IMG/VR virus record: IMGVR_UViG_3300009034_000018 | Coordinates: 1 to 64,000 of that record | DNA from: a virus | Strand: one strand, 5' to 3' | Length of the DNA stretch: 64,000 bases | Part shown: positions 42,815 to 51,443 of the stretch, piece after piece | Layout: each line of letters opens with the position of its first letter | Position numbering within the stretch: the first letter of the stretch is position 1 | Notes under the pieces: model-generated | What the model saw: the letters and a program-made list of their open reading frames with translations, nothing else | What the model was told of the DNA's origin: nothing | Database searches by the model: none | Translations under genes and position numbers: made by a program

Positions 42815-45427
42815 TTAGCATTTTTGCCAGCCACAGCCAGAACACATCACACATCCACTTTCTCTTATTAATTTTCCACCGCATCTTTCACATTCCTCTC
42901 CTTTAATCTCTGTGCCATCTACAATATATTTCTTTAATGCCCTCGCAATGCTTTTTGCAAAACACGTCAACTCACCTTTTGTTTTTTCCAATTGATGTAC
43001 TATAAATTCAATATCTGTACCATGCCTAAGAGCAGTCGAAATCATTCTCGTTAATACTTCTTCTTCTGGGTTCTCATATTGTATTATAGACTCAATGACC
43101 GATTTGTCTTCAAATATTAAATTATAAACACTTCTCTTAATTTTTTTTATTATTCCCTTCTTTGCCTTCAGCGGTATGGCTCCATTTTTGCCAGCAAATA
43201 CTTCATATGGATCTTTATTATTCCCAAATATTCCAACTGCAACGAAATATTTTTCTCCTTTTACTGTTATATGATGAACATCACATTCCATCTCTCTCGG
43301 TCTTTTTGGGGAATGGCTTTTTTGTATTTGATTTTCATTAGCAATATTACCTTCTTGTTTTATAAGAACTCCACTTCTGCACCCATCGCGATAAACAGTA
43401 ATTCCTTTGCAACCAGCTTCATATGCTGTTTCATAAATCTCTGCGACTTTTTCTACTGAAACATCATGCGGAAGATTTATTGTGCTAGAAATACTATGAC
43501 ATATGTGTTTTTGTATAGTCGCCTGCAATTTTACTCTCATATTCCAATCCAAATCTTCAGCACAATTGTTATAAAACGGTGATTGTGATAAATCAGAATT
43601 ATTTGTTGCTTCCATCCACTCTGTAAAACAAGCAGGATACATATCAAACTCTTGCCACTTATCTCCATTCTGATCTATAAAATCTATCCTGGCATCGCTA
43701 TCATTTGCATTTATCTTCTTTCTTCTCTTAAATGGTTTTATAGAGTATTCAGGTTCTATACCAGATGATGTACCAAAACTATTCATTAATGCTGCTAACA
43801 ATGATACGCTTCCTGCTGGCGATAATGTCAATAAAGCTATATTGCGACGACCATATTTTTTCATGCTTTTATAGACATTTTCACCCTTTATAACTTTATT
43901 TTTATTTAATTTAACTTCTTCGTCTTTAAATCTATTTAAAAATGGATTATCTTTTTCTATATCGTGATCCCAAATAGGAAATGGCCCAAGCACTTTCGCT
44001 AATTTAATCGATGACTTATATGCAGCGAATTTAAAAGTTCTAAAAATTCTTTCTGCTGTTTTTATACCTTTATTAGATCCATATTTAATATTTAATGCAG
44101 CTAACGTATCAGCTAGCGCTGTGGTGCCAGTACCAGTTCTTCGCCCCTTTTTCAATGTTATTAAAATTTCTTTCCATAAATGCAATTCCCTTGACTTTAT
44201 GAAATCGCTTTCTGGATCGCTTTTTATTTTTCTTATAATTTTTTTGACAACTTCTTCTTCTAAATCAATCAAATCATCTGCTAATCTTTGTGCTATTTTT
44301 GTGTATTCATAAAATTCTTCGTAATCGAAATAAGCATCTTCAGTATAAGGATTTTTCACAAATCCAAATAAGTTTAATAATAATAAAATACATGATCCGT
44401 ATGCTCCCAATATTAATTCGCTACACGGATTTACACAAATTGTTTCAAATCCAAAATCTTTATAACAATTCGCAATGCTTTCTCTCAAAATATTATCCCA
44501 CATTAACAATCCTGGTTCTGCTACACGCCATGCACTATGAATTATTTTCATCCACGCCTTTTTTGCATCTACTTCTTTAGATATTTTTGGATCATCAGAA
44601 TCCACTGGCCATCGTTGCTGATACATTTTGTTTTTGCTAACTGCATTCATAAATTCATCTGTTATTTTAACTGATATGTTCGCTCCTGTAACTTTGGTTG
44701 GATCATATTTAGAAGTAACAAAATCTATTTTTTGGGGATTAAACCATTCAGAAGATATAGTGAATTGACCAAATTCTTTATTATTTATATATATACCATA
44801 CGGCTTCCCATCTATTTTTTCATCCCATAGAATGACTGATTCTGGATGATGAATAGAAATTGATATAAGACTAGCCCCACGTCTTCCGTCTTGACCTACC
44901 TCTCTTGTAGTATTAGAATATCTTGACATGAATGGTATAATTCCAGTGGACGTTCTTGATGAATTCGTGGTTGGGGTTTTATTCGGTCTTAGTTTCGATA
45001 TGTCAAATCCTACACCGCCTCTTCGCTTACTAATTTGCGCTATTTCTTCATCTGTCCTGCATATTCCACCATAACTATCTTCCGGTCCTGGTATAGTAAA
45101 ACAATTGGCGTGAGACACATATTGTTTGTCGTTGCCAATTGCATACATAGGTGATCCTTGTGGAATGATTTTTTTGAATTTATCCAAAAATCCAAAAATC
45201 TCTTCTTCTGTAAATGGCTTGATAGTCGTATCTTTATATCTCTTCTTCTCAATTCTAGCAAGTTGCTTTGCTATTCTTCTATGCATATCTTCTGGTGTTT
45301 TTTCAAAATATCCATCTTGATTTCTTAGTGCATATTTTGATACAAATACATTAGTAGCCAACTCATTTCCATTAAAATACTCTAAAGAGGCAGAAAACGC
45401 CTCATCATATGAATAAGTTTGTTCCAT
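42815..45427 (-). CDS. nrdJ: class II (B12-dependent) ribonucleotide reductase
   Basis: 870 residues from ATG 45427 after GGAG; an earlier TTG is rejected. It has HANCFTIPG and GSCILLLLN (redox cysteines), KRRGGVGFDISKLR, and NPCSE with the thiyl-radical Cys between Asn and Glu. PAGSVSLLAA follows in the phosphate-binding region. The C-terminal part carries a TSCPD-like region (CKGITVYRDGCRSGVL, MISTALRHG) and a zinc knuckle (CERCGGKL, CSGCGWQKC). It makes deoxynucleotides from ribonucleotides with adenosylcobalamin, in aerobic or anaerobic conditions. No small subunit is expected or seen. Confidence 0.93.
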   Translation of the reverse strand: MEQTYSYDEAFSASLEYFNGNELATNVFVSKYALRNQDGYFEKTPEDMHRRIAKQLARIEKKRYKDTTIKPFTEEEIFGFLDKFKKIIPQGSPMYAIGNDKQYVSHANCFTIPGPEDSYGGICRTDEEIAQISKRRGGVGFDISKLRPNKTPTTNSSRTSTGIIPFMSRYSNTTREVGQDGRRGASLISISIHHPESVILWDEKIDGKPYGIYINNKEFGQFTISSEWFNPQKIDFVTSKYDPTKVTGANISVKITDEFMNAVSKNKMYQQRWPVDSDDPKISKEVDAKKAWMKIIHSAWRVAEPGLLMWDNILRESIANCYKDFGFETICVNPCSELILGAYGSCILLLLNLFGFVKNPYTEDAYFDYEEFYEYTKIAQRLADDLIDLEEEVVKKIIRKIKSDPESDFIKSRELHLWKEILITLKKGRRTGTGTTALADTLAALNIKYGSNKGIKTAERIFRTFKFAAYKSSIKLAKVLGPFPIWDHDIEKDNPFLNRFKDEEVKLNKNKVIKGENVYKSMKKYGRRNIALLTLSPAGSVSLLAALMNSFGTSSGIEPEYSIKPFKRRKKINANDSDARIDFIDQNGDKWQEFDMYPACFTEWMEATNNSDLSQSPFYNNCAEDLDWNMRVKLQATIQKHICHSISSTINLPHDVSVEKVAEIYETAYEAGCKGITVYRDGCRSGVLIKQEGNIANENQIQKSHSPKRPREMECDVHHITVKGEKYFVAVGIFGNNKDPYEVFAGKNGAIPLKAKKGIIKKIKRSVYNLIFEDKSVIESIIQYENPEEEVLTRMISTALRHGTDIEFIVHQLEKTKGELTCFAKSIARALKKYIVDGTEIKGEECERCGGKLIRESGCVMCSGCGWQKC

Positions 45428-45578
45428 TAATTTTCTCCATGGATAAAAAGTATTGAATTGTTTCAAAGGATTTCACAAAAAGTGTGGTAGTTTCCTCCCT
45501 AAGAATCCCCGTCTGTTTTTAAAAAAATCATAAGACAATGTTATCGTATTAGTTATAACAATATTTTTTTTTAGATTA
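45428..45578 (-). promoter_or_regulatory. leader region of the class II RNR gene
   Basis: A 151-base gap. On the minus strand a G-rich stretch stands out from AT-rich surroundings. GGATT (45504-45508) can pair with AATCC (45468-45472) around a CACA-TGTG hairpin (45474-45486) and another small arm, a possible three-way junction. No B12-box typical of cobalamin riboswitches is seen. Confidence 0.3.
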
Positions 45579-47039
45579 CTAAAAATCTTCTTCTACATCT
45601 TTAGTAAATCCCAATGGAGCATTAGGCACCAATTGAGAAAAATCTTTGTCTTTTATCTCTTTCATCGCTTCGCGAAAGTGTTTTCTCAGTATAATAATCT
45701 TACTTTTTTTGTCAATGCTACCGTCATCCACAGCGCATGCTGCAGCAGTATCGCATAAATTTTTTATATATGCCCCGCTCATATCCTTACCTATATCTTT
45801 ACAAGATTTTGTCAATTTATTAAGATCTATATTCTTATCTAAAATAAAATTTCTAGTAAATCTTATTAGCATTTTCTTTATACATACTTCATCCGGTCCA
45901 TTAACTTGTATAACTCTATCAAATCGCCCTGGTCTATTTTTAATTGCTTCTTCAACTTTCTCTGGCATATTAGTTGTAGCTAATGTAACTACGCCTTCAA
46001 AATTTTCTATTCCATCCAATTTATTCATTAGTTCAACTGTCATCGCATTTGGGCCAGCAATATTTCTATTTGTTGCTAACCAATCTATATCTTCCATAAT
46101 TAACAATGACGGTGCTAATTCTTGAGCCATATCACAAACTCTGCTTATATCTGGTATACAATGTATGTGAGATGGTAACACATATATAACTGAAACATTT
46201 AGTGTTTTTGCTAGAATTTTACATATTAAAGTTTTGCCGGTCCCAGGACTACCAGCTAATATAACGCCTCTTTTTAATGTTATTTCATTCTTTTTAAATA
46301 TATCTCCATAGCTAAAAGTATTTTCTATATTTTTTCTTATATTTTCTCTAATTGCGTCAGGCAATATAATATCATCCCATGATATATTTTTATCAATTTC
46401 CAAAAAGTTGCAAACAGCATCAATTTTCTTTCCTTTGTAAAAATTATTTTCCTTCGCAAAATCATTCCAATCTTTCCATATATGAGTGCTTTTTTCATCA
46501 TATGCAATAAGATAATTAGTATGATGTCCATGGGGATCATATGTTAGGGATATGACCAATCTTGCATCTTTATCTGGATTATAATAAAAGATTGTTGCAT
46601 CAGTATAGACATCAAATTCTTCTGTCTGGCTGCATTTTACTCGTGACTTTTGAGGCCCTTTAAAATCAGAATATTCAGATGATATTTCTTGTACAGCGTA
46701 ATAACCATTTTTCTCAAAAAAATCTCTCATGCAAAATTGTAATAAATTATTTTCATATACATTTTTTGATTCTACTATATTTTCGTAATCTACATCATGA
46801 AGAAATCCCTCTATTCTTGCTTCCCATGTACTAAATCGTTCAAACAGCTTAGAAAAATGCCCAATCGTGGCATTTATAATTTTTGTATTTCTTTCTTCGT
46901 CTGTTAAACTATCGAGTTTAAGCCGTTCGAGTTGTCTTTTTATGTCTCTGAATAAATCGAATCCAGAACCAGAAGTGGGTTTTCTATATCCTCTAACTGC
47001 TGGCGGGGCCTCGATCCGGATTTGTTTCATCTTGTTCAT
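45579..47039 (-). CDS. AAA+ ATPase of the FtsH/proteasomal type
   Basis: 486 residues after GGAG. The N-terminal 215 residues are a unique domain. The AAA module follows: Walker A GSPGTGKT, Walker B LLIMEDIDW, sensor-1 LATTNMPE, arginine finger NRPGRFDR, and a helical lid (DMSGAYIKNLCDTAAACAVD). This is the form of AAA unfoldases and chaperones, with no peptidase domain. In large phages, such proteins may remodel complexes or direct host proteases. Its start overlaps the upstream gene by 47 bases. Confidence 0.9.
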   Translation of the reverse strand: MNKMKQIRIEAPPAVRGYRKPTSGSGFDLFRDIKRQLERLKLDSLTDEERNTKIINATIGHFSKLFERFSTWEARIEGFLHDVDYENIVESKNVYENNLLQFCMRDFFEKNGYYAVQEISSEYSDFKGPQKSRVKCSQTEEFDVYTDATIFYYNPDKDARLVISLTYDPHGHHTNYLIAYDEKSTHIWKDWNDFAKENNFYKGKKIDAVCNFLEIDKNISWDDIILPDAIRENIRKNIENTFSYGDIFKKNEITLKRGVILAGSPGTGKTLICKILAKTLNVSVIYVLPSHIHCIPDISRVCDMAQELAPSLLIMEDIDWLATNRNIAGPNAMTVELMNKLDGIENFEGVVTLATTNMPEKVEEAIKNRPGRFDRVIQVNGPDEVCIKKMLIRFTRNFILDKNIDLNKLTKSCKDIGKDMSGAYIKNLCDTAAACAVDDGSIDKKSKIIILRKHFREAMKEIKDKDFSQLVPNAPLGFTKDVEEDF

Positions 47040-47778
47040 CTTTTTTAATCTCCTTGCTTTCGTTCTGCTTCAACGAATTATCAAATAATTCACCGATAAA
47101 ATAGTCACGTCCCAACATATTATACTTCCCTTCTACCATTTCTATAATTGTTTCTAAGGAAAATTTTTTTTCAAAAATATCATTTCTCGAATAACTTATT
47201 ATTTGTCTTTTTTTGTCAAATTTTTTAATCCACAAAAGAGCGTTTCTGCAATGTTCAAGTGTATTTCTATTATGAAATTTGTTGATTCCATAAAAATCTG
47301 TTTTATATCCTTTGCCTCTGTTATGTTCATATTTACAATCAAAGCCAAGAAGAATTATCGGATCACATCCAAGAACATAAGCGAGTTGAAATGCCAATGC
47401 TCCCGTATTACCACGCCCATGCAATCGAGATGGATCTTTTGGCATGTCATATCCACCGTTAGATAGACTAAAGAGATAATTAGTTCCAGTAGGATCTGCT
47501 GTATCTCTACAATATTTTAATGCATTTAATCTTGACAAATCTCTTTTTGATATATAATAAAATTCTATATCTTGCCAAATCAATATGGTGGGGTCAATTT
47601 TAAGATAAGAACTATTTATCCCTATTGTAAAAAAATCTACTAATCTTCCAATCGGCATTTTATCCAATGACGGACCACATGCAGTTATGAAACACGGCAG
47701 ATTTTGTAATTTATTAGTCCATTGTTTAACAGTTTTTTTCTTTTTAGCCGAGATATGTCGTAATCTTTTACGTATCAT
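46993..47778 (-). CDS. DUF115/MAF-like sugar-phosphate or glycan enzyme
   Basis: 261 residues from ATG 47778; an upstream TTG lies inside a terminator loop. PCFITACGPSLDKM, FFTIGINSSYLKIDPTILIW and VLGCDPIILLGFDCKYEHNR match the DUF115 pattern (GPSL, G-I-N, D-P), found in motility-accessory-factor glycosyltransferases and lipid/sugar enzymes. It probably acts in glycan metabolism like the GT blocks at both ends of the window. Moderate confidence. Confidence 0.5.
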   Translation of the reverse strand: MIRKRLRHISAKKKKTVKQWTNKLQNLPCFITACGPSLDKMPIGRLVDFFTIGINSSYLKIDPTILIWQDIEFYYISKRDLSRLNALKYCRDTADPTGTNYLFSLSNGGYDMPKDPSRLHGRGNTGALAFQLAYVLGCDPIILLGFDCKYEHNRGKGYKTDFYGINKFHNRNTLEHCRNALLWIKKFDKKRQIISYSRNDIFEKKFSLETIIEMVEGKYNMLGRDYFIGELFDNSLKQNESKEIKKDEQDETNPDRGPASS

Positions 47779-47820
47779 AATAATAAAATCGGCTAGTGAA
47801 TTAATATTCAATAGCCGATT
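47776..47820 (-). terminator. rho-independent terminator after the HNH gene
   Basis: A perfect nine-base-pair stem (AATCGGCTA / TAGCCGATT, 47787-47795 with 47812-47820), a 16-base loop and a following TTTTATTATTAT on the minus strand. It ends the unit of HNH and upstream genes, although the next gene's ATG is immediately after it. Confidence 0.7.
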
Positions 47821-47851
47821 GTGCGCTCTTTCTCATATAATCATTTTTATC

Positions 47852-48472
47852 CTAATCAATTAACTCTACATCCCAATATCCTATTTCATTCCATTGATCG
47901 GTGTTAATAAATTTTTCCCAAAATTTAGGAATTTTTGATATATGTTTTGCATACATTAAATTCCATACTGGTTTTCTAGGTTCACGTATTAATTTTAATC
48001 CTGCTTCTTCTGGAGTTCTGTTGCCTTTTTGGATATTTGCTTCAAAAGAAGCTATTACAACATTATCCCATGTCGTTTTTCCTCCACGACTTTTTGGAAA
48101 TACATGGTCAATAGTCGCATTTTTCATAGTTACTTTCTTACCAGTATACTGGCATCTATGTTTATCTCTAATTAAAAGATTTCTTCTAGTAAGTTTTACT
48201 TTTATATTAGGAATACGATTATATTTTGAAAGCACAATAACTTTTGGCACTCTTATTTTTAATTTATTAGTATGTATGAAATTTTCATCATCATCATATT
48301 TTTGCGATTCTTTTACCCATTTATTCCAATCACATTTTGTGTAATTTTCATCTATAATATGAGCAGTGCCAGTAAATGCTCTTACTATTGATTCTTTTGC
48401 TGTTTCAATATTAAACGCAGACCAGCTTTTGTTTAATACCAATGTTGGTTCATAAAGAGCTTGAATACTCAT
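47852..48472 (-). CDS. HNH endonuclease
   Basis: 206 residues after AAGGA. The C-terminal half carries the HNH core: RRNLLIRDKHRCQYTGKKVT, NATIDHVFPKSRGG and WDNVVIASFEANIQKGNRTP. Only one CxxT-type knuckle remains, as in McrA-like HNH enzymes. The N-terminus (LVLNKSWSAFNIETAKESIV) is the one seen in bacterial and phage HNH family members. Function: DNA nicking or cleavage, perhaps of host DNA or in mobility. Confidence 0.85.
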   Translation of the reverse strand: MSIQALYEPTLVLNKSWSAFNIETAKESIVRAFTGTAHIIDENYTKCDWNKWVKESQKYDDDENFIHTNKLKIRVPKVIVLSKYNRIPNIKVKLTRRNLLIRDKHRCQYTGKKVTMKNATIDHVFPKSRGGKTTWDNVVIASFEANIQKGNRTPEEAGLKLIREPRKPVWNLMYAKHISKIPKFWEKFINTDQWNEIGYWDVELID

Positions 48473-48483
48473 TTTAACATTCC

Positions 48484-48984
48484 TTATTTTAGAAATAGAT
48501 GCTTTTTAATTTCTTCTATAAAATTATTATTAAAATCCATAACAAATATATCTAAATTTCCACAAAAATTTCTCATTATCCTTGCCATATACATGGCAAC
48601 AACATCGCTATCTATTATATTTATTCCCAATCCAGGAAAAGATATAGAATCAATTTCTTTATCATCATTTGCATCTCGCAATATTTTTCTCATTGAATCA
48701 GAAATTAAATATATACTAGTTAAAATTCCATATTTTGATATCGCAGCATGGTATATTCTTTTTATACCCAAATTTTCTAATCTGCCAGAATTAGTTATAT
48801 AAAAATCACCTTCTTTTATTTTATTATCTGAGCAGATTTTTTTAGATTCTTCTTCAACACTATCACCCGCTGCTAATCTAATAAAATCAGATACTCCTTT
48901 TCTCATTATGCCTGTAGTATTAGATTCATTAACAATCGCGTGTATCCCAGGGCTTATTAAACTATCATTTTTTACATACAACAT
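48484..48984 (-). CDS. macrodomain (ADP-ribose-binding) protein
   Basis: 166 residues forming a single macrodomain. AIVNESNTTGIMRKGVSDFI (16-35) and RLAAG (36-40) match the NxxN...GG(G)VxxAI..AAG loop; GDFYITNSGRL and IKRIYHAAIS match the second loop and strand; SISFPGLG is the third. Macrodomains bind or hydrolyse ADP-ribose, ADP-ribosylated proteins or O-acetyl-ADP-ribose. It lies next to the NAD+ salvage genes and shares the window with an ART-like gene. Catalytic activity is not proven. Confidence 0.8.
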   Translation of the reverse strand: MLYVKNDSLISPGIHAIVNESNTTGIMRKGVSDFIRLAAGDSVEEESKKICSDNKIKEGDFYITNSGRLENLGIKRIYHAAISKYGILTSIYLISDSMRKILRDANDDKEIDSISFPGLGINIIDSDVVAMYMARIMRNFCGNLDIFVMDFNNNFIEEIKKHLFLK

Positions 48985-49005
48985 CGATTATTAGCTCTTA
49001 TGATT

Positions 49006-49013
49006 CATTATAG
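49006..49013 (-). promoter_or_regulatory. -10-like CTATAATG for the macrodomain gene
   Basis: CTATAATG on the minus strand, preceded by TTTGTGTCC, 22 bases upstream of the macrodomain ATG. The same -10 form preceded by TTTTGTCTCC stands upstream of the sigma gene. No good -35 is visible. Confidence 0.45.
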
Positions 49014-49043
49014 GACACAAAGCGCTAAAAATGTGATAAAAAA

Positions 49044-49865
49044 TTATAATAAAGAATCTTTATTTTTACCGCTTTCTATGATTTCCAAAACATTACTATC
49101 AAAATAATCAGGATTAACCTCTATTCTGTTCCTTAATCGCACTAAGATAGATTGATGTATCTGGCTGATACGAGATTCCGACACATTTAAATCCCGTGCT
49201 ATCTCGCGCATCGACAATTGTTCATAATAATAATAATAAATTATTTTTCTTTCAAAAGGAGTAAAATCTTTTCCAATCAATTTGTTTAAAAATTCTTTTC
49301 TTAAAATACAACTATCCGCAGGAGATTCATTCGAAGTTAAATATCTATTAAAATCTTTTTTATTATCTTCTGTACATATATCATTGGTATTTGTTTCTAT
49401 ACTGGTCCCAAAAGTGGCATGAAATTTACTTTTATTTTTATAATATTCGCCTATATCAAATCCTGCATGTTGAACAGCTTCTTGATCACTTACCTTATGT
49501 CCAGATTTCAATTCAAGTTTATGTCTGGCTTTTTCTATTTTTGCTTGTCTTATGCGAACACTACGCGGAACTCTATCTTCTTCGCGTAGCCCATCTATCA
49601 TAGATCCCCAGATCCTAGAATATGCATATGTTTCAAATTTTACACCACGAAAAGAATCATATGATTTTATTGCCTTATATAACCCAGAAACACCATGCGA
49701 TGCCAATTCTTCTACGGCAATTTTGTGCCTTAATCTTTTTTCAAGACTTTTTGCTATTTTAAGAACAAAGTTCTCATAATAATATTCAACCAATTTTTTC
49801 AACTGTTTTTTGTCTTTGTTTTTTTGAAATTTTTCCCATGTCTTTTGCAATTTTTTATTATCCAT
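49044..49865 (-). CDS. sigma-70 family factor, FliA/WhiG-like
   Basis: 273 residues from ATG 49865 after AGGA; a TTG 14 codons earlier has no ribosome site. Region 2: VEELASHGVSGLYKAIKSYD, KFETYAYSRIWGSMIDGLRE, which resembles FliA. Region 3 and a degenerate spacer follow, and region 4.2 is the helix-turn-helix SMREIARDLNVSESRISQIH. It should redirect host RNA polymerase to phage promoters. It stands alone and divergent from the NAD+ island, with CTATAAT motifs in the intergenic region. Confidence 0.92.
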   Translation of the reverse strand: MDNKKLQKTWEKFQKNKDKKQLKKLVEYYYENFVLKIAKSLEKRLRHKIAVEELASHGVSGLYKAIKSYDSFRGVKFETYAYSRIWGSMIDGLREEDRVPRSVRIRQAKIEKARHKLELKSGHKVSDQEAVQHAGFDIGEYYKNKSKFHATFGTSIETNTNDICTEDNKKDFNRYLTSNESPADSCILRKEFLNKLIGKDFTPFERKIIYYYYYEQLSMREIARDLNVSESRISQIHQSILVRLRNRIEVNPDYFDSNVLEIIESGKNKDSLL

Positions 49866-49972
49866 TTTATTCCTTTTACAAATTTTTAAATATCTCTTAG
49901 AACTCAACTGCTGGCTTTACCTATAATAGATCGCAGGTATAGAACACAACTTATTATAGGAGACAAAATTTT
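49866..49972. promoter_or_regulatory. divergent promoter region between sigma and pncB genes
   Basis: Minus strand: TATAAT (49953-49958) with TTGTTT 17 bases upstream, aiming at the sigma gene. Plus strand: TATAAT at 49922-49927, aiming at pncB, with no clear -35. A TATAGGAG ribosome site precedes ATG 49973. This is the only clear divergent control region in the window. Confidence 0.45.
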
Positions 49973-51226
49973 ATGAAACAAGGTTCGACGAAAATTATTT
50001 TTCAAGCAGAAGAATCAGAAAATCATCCTATGATTAATAGTATTTTAGATACTGATTTATATAAACTAACAATGCAACAAGCTGTATTAGAATTATATCC
50101 AGATGCATACGTTTCCTATAAATTTACAAATAGAGGCAAGCATAAGTTCAATCAACTATTCGTGGAAGTCCTTCGTGTTCAAATAAATAAATACATGCCA
50201 AATTTATATCTTCTAGATGAAGAAGCAGAATATTTACACAATGCTTGTCCATTTTTAAAGCCTTCCTATATAGAATATTTAAAAAATTATCGATTTAATC
50301 CTCTTGAAGTTCAGTTTATTCTTGACAAAGATAATAATTTGAATTTAGATATATTTGGTCCGTGGCATAAAGCAATTTTATGGGAAGTGCCATTGATGGC
50401 ACTTATTTCAGAACTTTATTTTAAATATGTTGATACAAATTGGTCACATGATGGACAAATATATTCAGCAGAGAAAAAAGCCTATTCCTTAGAAAAACAT
50501 AGTGTAAAATATGCCGATTTTGGAACACGACGTAGAAGAAGTTTTCGTAATCATAATATTGTTATAAATTCTTTTGTAAAAATTGGAAAATCGTTTGTCC
50601 ATAGCACATTACGCAACGAAAGCTCCTTTCTCGGAACAAGTAATGTATTTCTTGCCAGAAAGTATAATATTAAACCAATAGGCACCATGGCACATGAATG
50701 GGTACAAGGTATGGCTACTCTTAAAAGTATGAACAGACCGAATTATTACATGCTAGAAGATTGGGTAAAAGTATATAATGCAGATTTGGGTATTGCTTTG
50801 ACAGATACATATGGCACTGATAGTTTTTTGAGCGATTTTAATAAAAAGTTTTCAAAGTTGTATGATGGTGTACGACATGATTCCGGGTGTCCATTTGAAT
50901 TTACAAATAAAATAATAAAACATTATAAGAAACAAAAGATAGATCCGATGTCAAAAACAATCATATTTAGCGATGGTTTGGATACGAATAAAGCAATAGA
51001 GTTGAAATATTTCTGCGAAGAGCAGGGAATAAAATGTGCGTTTGGCATTGGAACATATTTTACAAACGATTTCTATAAATCTCCATCTTTAAATATGGTT
51101 ATTAAACTTTGGAGCGTTAATGGATTTCCTGTTGTCAAGTTAAGTGACGCAGAGGGAAAAGAAAGCGGAGATTCCGAAGCCATTAAAATAATGAAATGGA
51201 TTGTAAAACATCAATTGAGTAAATAA
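49973..51226 (+). CDS. pncB: nicotinate phosphoribosyltransferase
   Basis: 417 residues after AGGAG, normal length. LDTDLYKLTMQQAV, the paired YKFTNRG segment, VKYADFGTRRRRSFRNHN and DGVRHDSGCPFEF match nicotinate phosphoribosyltransferases (FGTRRR and R-x-DSG phosphoribosyl sites). IIFSDGLDTNKAIEL follows as in the family. It makes nicotinate mononucleotide from nicotinate and PRPP, in the Preiss-Handler route to NAD+. It is followed by the nicotinamidase gene on the same strand, a functional pair. Confidence 0.92.
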   Translation: MKQGSTKIIFQAEESENHPMINSILDTDLYKLTMQQAVLELYPDAYVSYKFTNRGKHKFNQLFVEVLRVQINKYMPNLYLLDEEAEYLHNACPFLKPSYIEYLKNYRFNPLEVQFILDKDNNLNLDIFGPWHKAILWEVPLMALISELYFKYVDTNWSHDGQIYSAEKKAYSLEKHSVKYADFGTRRRRSFRNHNIVINSFVKIGKSFVHSTLRNESSFLGTSNVFLARKYNIKPIGTMAHEWVQGMATLKSMNRPNYYMLEDWVKVYNADLGIALTDTYGTDSFLSDFNKKFSKLYDGVRHDSGCPFEFTNKIIKHYKKQKIDPMSKTIIFSDGLDTNKAIELKYFCEEQGIKCAFGIGTYFTNDFYKSPSLNMVIKLWSVNGFPVVKLSDAEGKESGDSEAIKIMKWIVKHQLSK

Positions 51227-51247
51227 TATTTTATAATTTAGGAGAAA

Positions 51248-51423
51248 ATGAATGAAAAAAAAATAAAGAAAATATATTTTATCAAATCGGAGCAAGAGAC
51301 ATGCTTGTTGTAATATTAACACAAGCAAAGGTCGATAATATAAAATATCCAAGATTAGCAGAATATTACGAAAAGTTATTTAAAGAAAAACATTTTTCTC
51401 ATAAATATCATCTGGGTAAATAA
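51248..51423 (+). pseudogene. small ORF split at a nine-A run
   Basis: An AGGAG site precedes ATG 51248 (MNEKKIKK), but this frame stops after about 21 codons. A second frame gives MLVVILTQAKVDNIKYPRLA from 51301 to stop 51421, and is open back into the A9 run at 51255-51263. Reading through with a one-base shift would give about 58 residues. Either a frameshifted gene, a real recoding, or a sequencing indel. Confidence 0.4.
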
Positions 51424-51443
51424 AAATTTTCAGGAGAAAATTA

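Noticed and set aside
45428-45578. Classical cobalamin riboswitch before the B12-dependent RNR
   Set aside because: The conserved B12-box sequence and multi-arm core are not present in the 151-base leader.
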